Shown here piece after piece: positions 49,822 to 60,835 of a stretch of 64,000 bases of DNA (position 1 is the first letter of the stretch; every line of letters begins with the position of its first letter). The DNA comes from Rhynochetos jubatus (Eukaryota > Chordata > Aves > Eurypygiformes > Rhynochetidae). The notes under the pieces were generated by a model that saw only the letters and a program-made list of their open reading frames with translations, made no database searches and had not been told where the DNA came from. Location: assembly GCA_027574665.1 (NCBI GenBank), contig CM050652.1, positions 9,466,589 to 9,530,588 on the forward strand. Reading direction: 5' to 3'. Both the position numbers and the translations under genes were made by a program.

Positions 49822-51033
49822 TGGATGTAATCACAGTGGTCACCACATAAGCAGGGAGAACACCATAGCACAGAATACCATGCATCCATGTGACTTTTGG
49901 TAGTATATTTAGGTAGGCAGGAGAATAGAAGGGAATTAAATGAAGTGATGCATGTTGGAGAACAAAATAAAACAAAGAAGATAAGAAATATGGGGTTAAA
50001 GTGCAAATGGCTAGGCAAACACTGAAATACATTTATTCTCAATACAGTGGACCTAACAAAGCAAGAAAAGTTACAGGCAGTCTTGCGCTAAAAGTTTTAG
50101 TTGATCAAAGCACAATATTTATAACTTCACTGAAGATAGAAGATATTTCTTCTCACTAAAAAATAACATTTCCTCCTAAGCAGTTATATCATGAACACTG
50201 CAAAGAGAAAATGTAACCTTATTCTGGCTCTGTGATGCTTTTTCAGGTTACAATTAACAAAATACAAGTTATTCTGAACATTTGGTACCTCTATAGCATT
50301 TGGAAACCTGGGATTACCAAGGTCAGATGTTTGAGTTGTTGCTTCTCCTGATGCAAAAACTTAAAAATCGGTACATCTAAATGAATGTTAAGATGGACTT
50401 TGGTCTTGTGTTATTTGGTTTATTCTACTGAGACCATTCCTTTATAAAAAGCACATATTTTTCTGGAAACTGCTGTGAATTCAACTTGAAGGATCTGTGT
50501 TGACTCAAGTAAAATTGTGCCAATACCTGTCTTGCCCGATCTGACCCTAGTTCACAACTCTAATCTACATTCTCTCCATCATGTTTGTTTTCTTCCCCTC
50601 CACACTGATAACTTTGAAGCTAACAATAACCAACGTTTCATGGAAGATATCAAGTTCCATATTAATAACTTTATCTCTCAGCATAAGGGAACACTTCAGG
50701 GATTTCTTTTCTTTAAGCTCATCAGAAATATTTGCTATTAGAGGAAACAGTCTTTAAGACATCTAATGTGAATGTGGCTCCATTTAAAAAGAAAGTCAGC
50801 TCAGTTTCTTCCTCAGTGGTGACTTTTGGACTAAATGTTTCTCTGTCTTTCAGTTCCTTTTCACTAGAAGCAAACATATATTATGTGTAAGATTAGATAA
50901 AAGATTAATATTTCTCTGTATAAACATAGTAGTATAATACTGCATGGTATCTCATTGTATAACAGAAAGCTGTTGAAATTACCTCACTTATTGAAAAGTG
51001 CTGTTTCTTCATGATAATCCATCCCACACATGA
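49822..51033. other. Unique non-coding sequence
   Basis: Nothing recognised between the LTR and the next CR1 copy. Confidence 0.55.
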
Positions 51034-51347
51034 TTACAAGAAAGCTGCAGGGGGACCTTTTACAAGGGCCTGTAGTGACAGGACAAGGGGTAATGGGTTT
51101 AAATGGAAAGCAGGAAGATTTAGATTAGATATCAGGAAGAAATTCTTCACAGAGAGGGTGGTGAGGCACTGGAACAGGTTGCCCAGAGAAGCTGTGGATG
51201 CCCCATCCCTGGAAGTGTTCAAGGCCAGGCTGGATGAAGCTTGGAGCAACCTGGTCTAGTGCAGTGTGTCCCTGCCCATGGCAGGGGGGTTGGAACTAGA
51301 TGATCTTTAAGGTCCCTTCCAACCCAAACCAGTCTGTGATTCTATGA
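51034..51347 (+). mobile_element. CR1 LINE, very short 3' end
   Basis: About 314 bp from 'ACAAGAAAGCTGCAGGGGGA' through the last ORF2 codons ('GAGAAGCTGTGGATGCCCC') and the 3' UTR to GTGATTCTATGA. The 82-codon plus frame at 51011-51259 encodes the CR1 ORF2 C-terminus ([12 protein letters not shown]... type) ending at the natural TAG before the 3' UTR. It is not a host gene. The tail of ORF2 is still open, so this copy is probably among the younger ones. Confidence 0.96.
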
Positions 51348-53145
51348 CACGGAGCCTGATCCTGCTCATACTGTGCTGAGAATCCTGAGTAACTCCTTCG
51401 ATGCTGGAAGGGTCATTCTAGATCTACTTCATCATAACACAAAAAAACTTAATTACTATTTAAAAAAAAAAAACTGAAATCAAATACATTCTTAAAGTAT
51501 AATATAGAGAACTTACTTTATTTTATAAACCAGCTGCCAGATAAGTGGCAAAGCAACACATATTGCGTTACATCACCTGTCACAGCCATGAGTAAGATTC
51601 AATGAAAATGGAATATGTAGAAATTGGTAGCAACATTCAGAGTTCAAAAAAAAAGCTTTTCACTTACTGTTCTGCAGTATGGTAAATTTGCTTACAAATC
51701 AATACAATATCTATTACTGTATTTAATCTAATTACTATTCTGAAAAAAAATGTGTCAGTAATTATCAAGGCCAAAGTCTTAGAATATTATAACACATTCT
51801 GCAGACTTTATTTTCTAAAGAAAGGAGCAAAAAAAGAAATTCTTAAAATAAGTTGGATTAATTTATGGTGTAATTGAAAACACATGCTATGACATGTAAA
51901 TGAGTCTGGTTGTGGTTGAACCCACTTGGAGAGGCTGGAGTCCTGTCTGTTTAAGGCTAGAGACTACATTAACATAAAATAATGGAAATGGAAGTGCCAT
52001 ATGTGCTTAGATTAATAGTCTCCAAATAGGTTCATGTCTGGTGTACTCATGAGTATATGGGAAATGTACTTACAGTATGCGAGATGTCCTAATTGATGTC
52101 TTTATCTTTGTTGAATAAAAAAAACTGGGAAAATATCATCCAGTAATGCATTTACCATTTAAAGCATTGGTGGAAATATAGTGTAAGAGAGTGTTTTTAA
52201 GTCAGGTGTGACTAAACAGAGAAATTACGTATTTCAGATTAATCATCACCTATGTTGGTATCACAGAATTTTGCTTTGCTTAATAAAACCAATTCAGACT
52301 TAAGTGACACTCCACATTAAATTTTATTAATTGTGTGTTTCCTGAATTGACTCCATTTATGTGTAAATATTAATGTTTGAGTATGTTTTATTTACATAAG
52401 ATCCTTTTTTTCTTTTTCCAATGGAAAAGCACATTGCCATACCAAGAACAGAACTTCTCAAATGCTGAAAAGTACAGACTGATAAATGAATTTGAAATTA
52501 TGACTGCTGGATATGGCAGAGACCAGAAAATTAAAAGACAGTATCTTACCAAGACCCTGTTGTTTCAATTAAGAGTATGCCAGCTTTGATTCAAAGTATG
52601 TTGATGAACAAAAAAAATGCCTATGCCCTGGGATTCAACCTGTCTTTTCTTTGTCTGTTTTTTATGTAGACAGATAAATCTTTAGTACCATATAAGCAGG
52701 ATTCAGCCATACCTGGCATTCCAGTACTATTGTTACCTTACTGAAAAATATGCTGCCTTCTTAGCAACCATAATAGGAACTAAAAACTAAAAAGTTTGAT
52801 ATTCAAATTCCAGGCAAAAGCTCTGTTCTTGGAAAAAATACAGATCTGTTTATATAAACTGGACTAACTGGATCGGGAAGTATCTAACAGAGAATAAATA
52901 GGAGAACAATTGTGATTTTCATGATCTTTTTGTAATTATGAATGTATTATTGCTCTACACACAAAGTATTCTTTTTTTGTTGTCTCAAAACAGCTTAGGG
53001 ACTGCAGTCTTTACTTTAAAATTTCTGTAGAACTGAATAAATTCAGATGTCTTGACAATTAATTATATACCACTAAAGGCACTAAATACTGCTTATATTT
53101 GAGTTGTAGAAATAGAGTCTCTGTAGAATTATCTGTAGAAACAAT
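51348..53145. other. Unique AT-rich non-coding sequence
   Basis: No gene or mobile element recognised. A 70-codon frame at 52377-52589 has no known domain. Confidence 0.55.
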
Positions 53146-53365
53146 CTTTTCTTTTCTTTTCTTTTCTTTTCTTTTCTTTTCTTTTCTTTTCTTTTCTTTT
53201 CTTTTCTTTTCTTTTCTTTTCTTTTCTTTTCTTTTCTTTTCTTTTCTTTTCTTTTCTTTTCTTTTCTTTTCTTTCTTCTCTTCTCTTCTCTTCTCTTCTC
53301 TTCTCTTCTCTTCTCTTCTCTTCTCTTCTCTTCTCTTCTCTTCTCTTCTCTTCTCTTCTCTTCTC
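53146..53365. repeat. Compound pentanucleotide microsatellite (CTTTT)25 / (TTCTC)18
   Basis: Twenty-five uninterrupted CTTTT units (53146-53270) are followed by a 5-bp transition (CTTTC) and eighteen uninterrupted TTCTC units (53276-53365). One strand is pure pyrimidine. The 111- and 114-codon frames on the two strands are translated repeat (FLFFS and KRKEK types) and are not genes. Confidence 0.98.
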
Positions 53366-56039
53366 TTTTTTCTTTTTCCTGAATCCTTTATCTTCTTCAT
53401 CATGATAGATATATTATTGTGTTTTTACACATAGAAGGTCAAAGTTTGTTTTCTGATCGCTATTACATGTTCCACACATAATAAGCCAGTTACTGGGAAC
53501 CACTGATATCCTTCATCTTTTCTGACTGACCATCAGAATCTAGCAGATTTCCTTGTGAAGCAATCTGTTCCCAGCTGGATATACTATGAAGGACTCAGGA
53601 TTGTATAACTGGTCATAGTCCAAATCAAATAAGTATTACTTATTTCAAGTGTTCTCCTTTTATGCAGCAACCTGAATTCCAATTCAAGTCAATGTCAAGA
53701 CTCCCATCGACTTTCAGGGAAAAAGATTAAACTCTATAATGTGTATTAAATGTTTCGTTCTGGTAGTCAGCTCAGAGCTGCAGGCTGGACTCAGGAATAT
53801 ATCAGACTAAAAATTCATCCCTATCAACTGTGAGACAAAATTAAAACATATTCTACAAAATATGCTGCAAAATCCTTTCTTCAGTTGGAGATATGTCTGT
53901 CATCAAATCAGTGCTATATTAGATTATTGTTCCATGTAAGGGAGGTTAACCTTCCTGATTATGAGTAAAGAGAAAGCTCTCTAACACATACAAACCTCCG
54001 CCTTTCTCTCCACTGCCCAATTATTCACTATTTTTCCAAACACATGGGAAACACAATTTGAAGAAAAAGTTGAATCAACGATTTAGCACCAGTATTGAAC
54101 TTTCACTGGATGCCCAAGAAAATGAGGAGTATTTTCAGAATGCCATTATATGTTTCTTTAATTGTTTTCTTACTATTTTTATATTGTCAAGACACAAGGT
54201 GGGTAGGAAATCTAGAATGCTGTTCTAAACTATATAACCTTAAATACACCCAGACATGAAAGAAACAAAGAGTAGGCTTATGATAGCAATTATGACTTTA
54301 CATGTCAGAGTAACTTTACTGAAAATTCATGGGCCAAAATAATTGTGAAATTACCAGGTGTATAGACACCATTATGTCAGCTGTCTTGGTGTCATTCTTG
54401 TCCATAGCAGGGATTTAGGCCTTGGGTCATGGGAGACATCATAGTTTACTTTCATTGCTAATTCAGACAATATGATACGAGCATGAAAGAATTAACTGTC
54501 TCTGGAGAAAGAAAGTCAAATCTGCCTCTCCCCAGGCTTGTCGATTTTGTCTTTGATCTCCCCAGTGTATCTCAGAAATGACTTTGTTTGTTTGTGTGTT
54601 TTTATATCACTTCTATAGAAGAAACTTAGCCACCCTGTTGGCACTAATAATAAGCTATACTAGATAATAACATGATTTCTTTTAGGATGCTTGCATCTTA
54701 TATTTCATAAAATTATACATTAACAAAGTTGGTAAATTCTGTTGTAAATGTAAAGGGATGTTTACAGTTTTGAAAGAGAAAAAGCTTTTGAAGAAAATAA
54801 ATGTCTTGTGTGCTGTTTGACCTCCTGTCCTTCTTTTCATTTTTCATTTAAAGGTTGATTTTTGTCCTCCTGTGAAATTTAACATAGAGCCAAAATTGCT
54901 GAAAATATTTTTTCTAAAATGCACTTTGAAATTATCACCTATTAGAAGCTGTGTTTCTCTTCTCTTCAGTTTATGTGTTCCAGTCCTTACCTGAAGTTGC
55001 CTTATTCAGTTTTCAAATAGCTGAGACACTCTTCAGTGAATGCAGTGAGCTTAAAAAGCTGTGTCAAATAGCCTGGTTATGAGTAAGGCCAATGTTATGT
55101 TGCTTAGATGGTGATCCACTGTGTCTTGTCATAAAAACAGAAGTTATAAAATGATAGATTCCTGAATGGTAGCCAGAACATGAAAAGAAAAAAAGGCTTG
55201 ATTTAAAAAACAGGTAAATTACTACAGAGATAGTATTTCTAAGAAAGAATTTGGCCAAAATTATGAGACAAATGTCTTTATTTTTCCTGGGCTATTTAAA
55301 GAGAAGTAAGTTTTATTTCATTAAATTCTTTGTAACAATTTAAAAAATAAGTTGACCACAACATATTTTGACATCTTTTGTAGGTCTGGAGGGCTCTTGG
55401 GAAATAATTGCATAAACAGAGTAACCCTTAGTTAGGCAAATACTGCCTAGACTTCAGAGGGCTCCAGCAGGTCAGACACTGCAGATTTGGAATATTATTT
55501 TCAGCAGGCCTGTTCACCTTAGTAAGGTTATTTTTACTAGGTAAATGTTGCAGAACAGAGGGAACATCTTAGTACACACTTAATAATAGCTTACACATAC
55601 ATGTCTAGATACTAAACTGTAAAATTTCAGGGGTATTTTTATTGACTTCAGAGGCTTTTTCCTCTGAGCTTTCTTCAGTGTATTTAGAAGTTCAAGAAGC
55701 ATCAATAAGTTCAAATTCACTTGACATTTTTGAAGGGTTTGTGTCATGCAGCAAACTGCATTTTAAAAAAGTGTCCTTGTTTGTCTGTTTTGTCCTTCTT
55801 TTATATGCCTCTTTTAAAGTAAACAAAAATAAACGTTGAGGTAGGTTTCATACACAGGACAAGCAATTCCACATTTCTCTGTGGCTTGTACAGCATGATG
55901 CAAATAGGTAGTGTCTACAGCATAAGTGATATAAGAAAAACTTATATGAATTCTATTTTGTTCCTTGAAGTCTAATGGGGGATTTAAAAAATATATATAT
56001 AAACATCAATCAAGTTTTCATCAGGCCCATCTGGTGCTA
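53366..56039. other. Unique non-coding sequence
   Basis: AT-rich sequence with no recognised gene, RNA or mobile element. Confidence 0.55.
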
Positions 56040-56560
56040 GACGCGAAAGAATCTCTCAGACAGGATTTTTTTCAGTTCAAGGGGTCCGTCACTATGTTTT
56101 GAAGCTCTTAACAGACAACTTCTAAGGAAAGACTGAGGATTCTCTGCTCTCTTGTAAATTACTTCAAGTGGGTGGATCACCTATTTTATTTTCCTCTCGC
56201 TTAAACCGCTGCTGAGTGAAAGCCGCCTTCAGATAGCCTACGCAAAGGAAGGAGCTTTAGGGGGATTTCCAAGTGACAAGCACCGTTACTAATAAATTGT
56301 CTCAGAATGTAAAAATCTGACCCTCTCAGGTGGTTCAGCCACAGTGTTTGCAAACTGTGACCAAGTATCGGATTCCTCTCTTTTCGTTAAGCACTCGCCA
56401 TGGAACAATGCAAGGCTGCAACTTCTCACTCCAGCTCTGATTGCATGACCTGTAATTAAGGATTTGGACGAGGATGAATGGCAAATAATGCCACTGTGCA
56501 ATTGTCTGTAACCAATGTGACCTGAACCGATCCTGTATTGGGAAAAAAAAAAAAAAAATA
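56040..56560. promoter_or_regulatory. Candidate conserved non-coding block
   Basis: A dense, non-repetitive 520 bp with more CpG than its flanks. Within a short span it has a SOX-type AACAATG (56403-56409), a homeodomain TAATTA core (56453-56458) and a CCAAT box (56512-56516). Two overlapping minus-strand frames of 122 and 124 codons cross it, but both run into a poly-Phe stretch produced by the A tract at 56540-56556 and lack domains. I read this as a possible enhancer, inferred from texture and motif clustering. Confidence 0.3.
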
Positions 56561-57925
56561 AATGGGAAAAAGAGAGGAGGGAAAAAAATGACCTCTTGTA
56601 CCTTCTTCTGTGATCCGTGTATGTAGTTAGCACGGACTCCCCTGCCAGGCTTTTCATCGCTGTGCTTTAAAACCATTAGCTTGCTTTGTAGTCTTAGGAA
56701 GACATACATTTTTGAACTATCATAAATGAAATCTTAGAAGATACCTTTCAACATATGCCAGGCACAGTTAAAAAAGAAAAAGGCCATTATAGTTCTTTAA
56801 AGAAGGGGGTAGGGGGTGGGGGATCTCAGGATGAAATGATGCAGACATTTTGTAGAATATGGAAAGTTTGAAAGAAGGTAACATAGAATAAAGGGGCACA
56901 AGAAAACATGGCTGCCTTACACAGAGAGGAGACAACCAGGATAGGCTATAGTTTTAACAGGATTCTTTCCCCCTATAAATTAATTTTCATCTTCTCTGGT
57001 AGGTCAGGTAATTCCACTTTGTCTCCCACTAACTTTCTCCTGATATTGTTTTTTTTAATAAAAATCAAGAATATATTACCAAAGGACTGTCTGGTGTAAC
57101 CCAGCCATTACCTGCTGTCATAGGAGAAAATATATGACTGGAAAGAATGTGTATCTCAATTTATTAGGAAAAATTGAGATTACAGTTTTTCCAATGAAAG
57201 TTTTAAGTGGCATTTGGATAGCAGTGTGTGGAACAGACATCTCCCATCTCCCAGGTTTCCTCAGTATATGGAGAGATGTGCCAACACTCTTTACCTGAAT
57301 CTGGATCTCTAAGTTTAAACCTGATATAGAACTTCTATGATTCACATTGACTTTGAACAGGGGTTTTTATTGTACTAGACGTGTTTTGTTAGGAGTTTGG
57401 AGCTGGTACATTTTGAACTGTGTGGGTGAGAACTCTCCTAAGCTCATATGCTGGATGCTAAGGTTTATGGATTTCACTGAAATACAAACAGGCAGATTTT
57501 AATGTTTTAGATCCTGCTTGTAGTCAGTAGTGGTAGAAATCAAGTTCATTTTGCAACAGAAGTGAACATGTATGTACTAGTGGTGGACATCTGGGGCACA
57601 CTGAATCAGAGTGGCAAGTACACCAAGCTCTCTTTTTCTCTTTTTATAGTAAACATCTGGGAAATATGGAGGAAGCAGGGCCCATCATGGTACAAATGTT
57701 TCTCTCATAGGGCAATAAACAATACAAATCCTGTAAGAAAATAAGTAGCTGTTTTAACTGAAAAAACATAAATAGTGTATTCAGTTGCATGCAACAGCAA
57801 AGTTGTGAATGTGTTCACTCATGGAATAGTTGTAATGCATACAGTACTTTGATTTCACCTTTCTGGCTTTATTTCCCCTGTGGGGTTTTTTGTTGTCTTT
57901 TCTTTTTTATTCATGCACATTTACT
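56561..57925. other. Unique non-coding sequence
   Basis: No gene or mobile element recognised. Three 5-G runs lie at 56805-56822. Confidence 0.5.
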
Positions 57926-57952
57926 GGGGGGAAATGGGGGTGGGGAGCGGGG
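57926..57952 (+). other. Strong G-quadruplex motif
   Basis: Four G tracts of 6, 5, 4 and 4 residues with loops AAAT, T and AGC. This fits the canonical four-tract rule with four-layer stacking. Confidence 0.75.
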
Positions 57953-58623
57953 CAGGCGGCTCTGGGAGAGGGGAAGAAGAGGGTATAGAGCAACCGAACA
58001 GTTTTTCTATTACTCTCTTCTGCCTGTTTGCAATAGACACCTCCTTAAAGTCTTACTCTCCTTACACTCTGTAAGGGTATTTGATTTGCCTGTGTCAATT
58101 TCCTTGAGTTAAATACACTTTAAAAATAACCCGCCTTGAGCTTAGGACTCCTAACCCCTGGTCTTGTCCAGACTGTCCTTTATGCAGGATAAATCTGCAA
58201 AGGGAAAAGATTCCCATGGACAAATGATGAAAACTTCCACCTCCTCTTAGCCAGGAAAGGGATCTTTCAGGAACGTACCTCTGACCACACCATAATGGTA
58301 AACTCAGCCTCAAAATAATGGGACTCACATCAATCACAGTATGTGTGAAACCTCTGGTCCTACACACACCTCAGGTTCTTGTGAACATAGTTTCATGGAC
58401 CCTCCCAACCACTCCTCTGTCTTGAGTCAACAGGTTCAATATAACATAGATTGTATATGCACATGTTAATGTTGTCTGTATAAATTAAAATTCCAATATA
58501 CTATAAAACTACCAGTGCAATTAAATTTATACCTTACAATATTCCTTTTATATCTAGTCCTTTATCACAAGTATTGCATATTTTCCGCAAGATGCAAGTC
58601 ATAGGGATGTATCTTCTAATTAA
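57953..58623. other. Unique non-coding sequence
   Basis: Nothing recognised. The frames at 57789-58112 and 57880-58074 only span the G-rich tract. Confidence 0.5.
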
Positions 58624-59086
58624 GGAGAACATACGAAGTTTAACGAAGAAAAGTGCGAGGTCCTGCACCTGGTACAACATAGCCAACAAGTTCAGTACAG
58701 GCTGGGATCTGTGTGATGGTGGAGCAGCCTTGCTGAGACAGATCTTGGAGTCTTGGTTAACAAGGTGAACATGAGTCAGGAGTGTGCTGCATCTCCCTGG
58801 AAAAGAGAAGGATCAGGGGGACCCCAGCTCAATATTCCAGTACTTAAAAGGCAGGTACACAGAGGACAGAGGATCTCTTTTCACAAGGAGCCACATGGAG
58901 AAGATAAGGGACAATAGGTACAAGTTGCCCCAGGAGAGGTTTCACCTTGATATAAGAAAGAAATTTTTTATATGAGAGCAATCAATCACTAGAACAACCT
59001 CCCCAGGGACGTGTTAGATTTCCCATCACTGAAGGTTTTCAAGGTGCAATAATATAGGTTGCTAGATGATCTCATCTCACCTACAA
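58624..59086 (+). mobile_element. Older CR1 LINE fragment (upstream member of a pair)
   Basis: About 460 bp of a diverged CR1. It begins at the ORF2 segment corresponding to 'ACGAAGAAAAGTGCGAGGTC' and continues through a damaged 'GGAAAAGAGAAGGATCAGGG' block and the 'CTTGATATAAGAAAGAAATT' block. It stops in the 3' end at 'AGATGATCTCATCTCACC', without the terminal octamers. A large internal deletion (most of the segment between the ORF2 start seen here and the 'ctggaaaagagaagg' block) and many substitutions mark it as older than the copies at 2549, 35222 and 51034. Confidence 0.85.
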
Positions 59087-59087
59087 G

Positions 59088-60570
59088 TGCTAAGGGAGAT
59101 GGCAAATGTCATTGTGAGACCATTCTTCATTGTCTTTGAAAGGTTGTGGCAATCAGGGGAGACTGCTAAGGACTGGAAAAAAGAAAATGTCACTCCTCAG
59201 CCTAAGGAGGGCAAGAAGGAGGATGCAGGGAACTAAAGTTTGGTCAGCCTCATCTCACTCTCTGGGAAGGTTATGGAGCAACTAATGCTGGAAGCCACTT
59301 CCAGGCACACAAAGGACAACAAGTTGATCAAGAGTAGTTAGCATGGATTTACAAAGGGGAAATCATGCTTAACCAATCTGATGGCCTCCTATGATGAGGT
59401 GACTGGCTTAGTGGATAAGGGGAGAAAAGTGAAAGTAGTTTATCCTGATTTTTGGTAAGTCTTTTGATGCTGTCTCCCATAACATATTCATAAACAAGCT
59501 GTTCAGGTATGATTTACATAAATGGACAAGGAGATGGACTGAAGTGCTGGGCTCAAAGGATTGTCATCAGCAGCATGAATTCCAGCCAGAAGCCTGTCAC
59601 AAATGCTGTACCCGAGTGTGGATACCAGGGCCAATACTGTTAAATCCTTAACTGTTCCTTAAGGAGTTGGATGATGAGACCAAGTGTACCCTCAGGAAGT
59701 TCAGAGATGTTACAAAACTTGGAGGAGTTGCTCTTACATCAGAACTGTGCTGCCATTCAGGGGGACTTCAACAGGCTGGAGAAATGGACCGACAGAAACC
59801 TCATGAAATTCAACAATGGAAAATGCCCAGTCCTTCTCATGAGGAGGAGTAACCCCATTTATCAGTATACACTGGACACTGACTGTGTGGAAAGCAGCTT
59901 TGCAGAGAAGAACCTGGGGGTTCTGGCAGACGGCAAACTGAACACGGCCAGCAATGAGCCCTTATGGCAGAAAAGACCATGGAGTGCTCTTGGCATAGTA
60001 TTGCCAACAGGACCAGGGAGGTTACTCTCTACTCAACACTGGTGAGACCCATCTGGAATGCTGGGCCTGGCGCTAGTCTCCCTAGTGCAATATGATGTTC
60101 AAATATGTACCCATTTACTGTAACAAACCCAGTGAAGGGGTACAGAGGAGATTAAGGGAATGGGGTATCTGTCATACAATGAGACTGGGAGAGCTGGGTT
60201 TGCTCAGCCTGGAGAAGAGAAAGCTCAGGGGGCATCTTAGCAGTGTGTATAAATACCTGACAGGAAGAGTGAAGAAGACAGAGCCAGGTTCTTCTTAGAG
60301 GTGAATGGTGACATAACAAGAGGTCATGGGCATTAATTCAAACACAGGAAATTCAATCTGAAAATAAGGAGACCCTTTTTTACTGTGAGGTTAGATGAAC
60401 TCTGGAACAGGTTTCCCCAGCAAGGCTGTAAATTCTCTATGCTTGAAGACATTCAAACCCCGATTGATTGGACATGGTCCTGGACAACCTGCTCTCATTG
60501 ACCATAATCAAGCAGGTGGTTGAACTAGTTGATCTCCAAAGGTACCTTCCTATCTCGGTGATTCTGTGAG
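59088..60570 (+). mobile_element. Older CR1 LINE, about 1.5 kb (downstream member of a pair)
   Basis: A second CR1 copy begins abruptly in ORF2 upstream of the RT core ('AAGGGAGATGGCAAATGTCA'). It runs through the RT palm, the C-terminal part ('CTCAGCCTGGAGAAGAGAAA' at 60206-60225) and a 3' end closing in GATTCTGTGAG at 60570. It belongs to a different, more diverged CR1 subfamily than the copies at 7621 and 35222: the 3' UTR lacks the 'CTGCCCATGGCAGG' block. Multiple stops, indels and frameshifts are present. Confidence 0.88.
59667..60045 (+). pseudogene. CR1 ORF2 reverse-transcriptase remnant (older copy)
   Basis: The C-terminal half of a CR1 reverse-transcriptase reading frame in two overlapping short frames (61 and 124 codons). 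The motif C position, usually FADDTKL, reads FRDVTKL (codons at 59700-59720), so the second catalytic Asp is Val. Downstream, the LEKWTDRNLMKFNNGKC-type segment and a CVESSFAEKNLGVLAD-type segment are still recognisable. Frameshifts separate these from the upstream palm motifs. Non-functional. Confidence 0.8.
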
Positions 60571-60589
60571 AAGCCCCGGATAACTTTTT

Positions 60590-60800
60590 TTTTGAGAGAT
60601 TAACTGCTTAACTACCAGGTACTTGCACTGTAACATTTACTGCATACAAGGTGGTGATGGGCAATCCAGCTTCTTAATGAGTCATGCATTCATGCTAAGG
60701 AGGCAAATAAGAGCACCTGGTTTACACACTGCATGTGTCAGAGCTGAGCTTGCTGAACTTGCTTAGTGAAGTGCATATAAAATTCTCCTTATAAAAACAA
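60590..60800. promoter_or_regulatory. Candidate conserved non-coding segment
   Basis: A high-complexity segment just downstream of the CR1 pair, with E-box type CACCTG and CAGGTA, an AP-1-like TGAGTCATGC (about 60678-60687) and no open frame. Inferred from texture only. Confidence 0.22.
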
Positions 60801-60816
60801 CTTAAAACAGCCTGAA

Positions 60817-60835
60817 GAAAAAAAAAAAAAAAAAA
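60817..60835. repeat. Poly(A) tract
   Basis: About 18 A followed by ACAACACAACCCCC, a short A-rich simple repeat. Confidence 0.85.

Noticed and set aside
49108..50042. Overlapping frames of 64-101 codons on both strands
   Set aside because: Most lie within the solo LTR, where the GC-rich 46-bp repeats keep frames open. The rest extend into its flank without any domain.
53059..53434. 111- and 114-codon open frames on the two strands
   Set aside because: They are translations of the pentanucleotide microsatellite, with flanking codons of no recognisable character.
56289..56709. 122- and 124-codon minus-strand frames
   Set aside because: Two different frames overlap the same DNA, both include a poly-Phe run from an A tract, and neither has a domain.
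56805..56822. G-quadruplex at three 5-G runs
   Set aside because: Only three separated tracts, so a standard four-tract quadruplex needs splitting a run with no loop; weaker than the 57926 motif.
57789..58112. 107-codon plus-strand frame
   Set aside because: Crosses the G-quadruplex tract, producing Gly/Arg-rich sequence; no conserved features.
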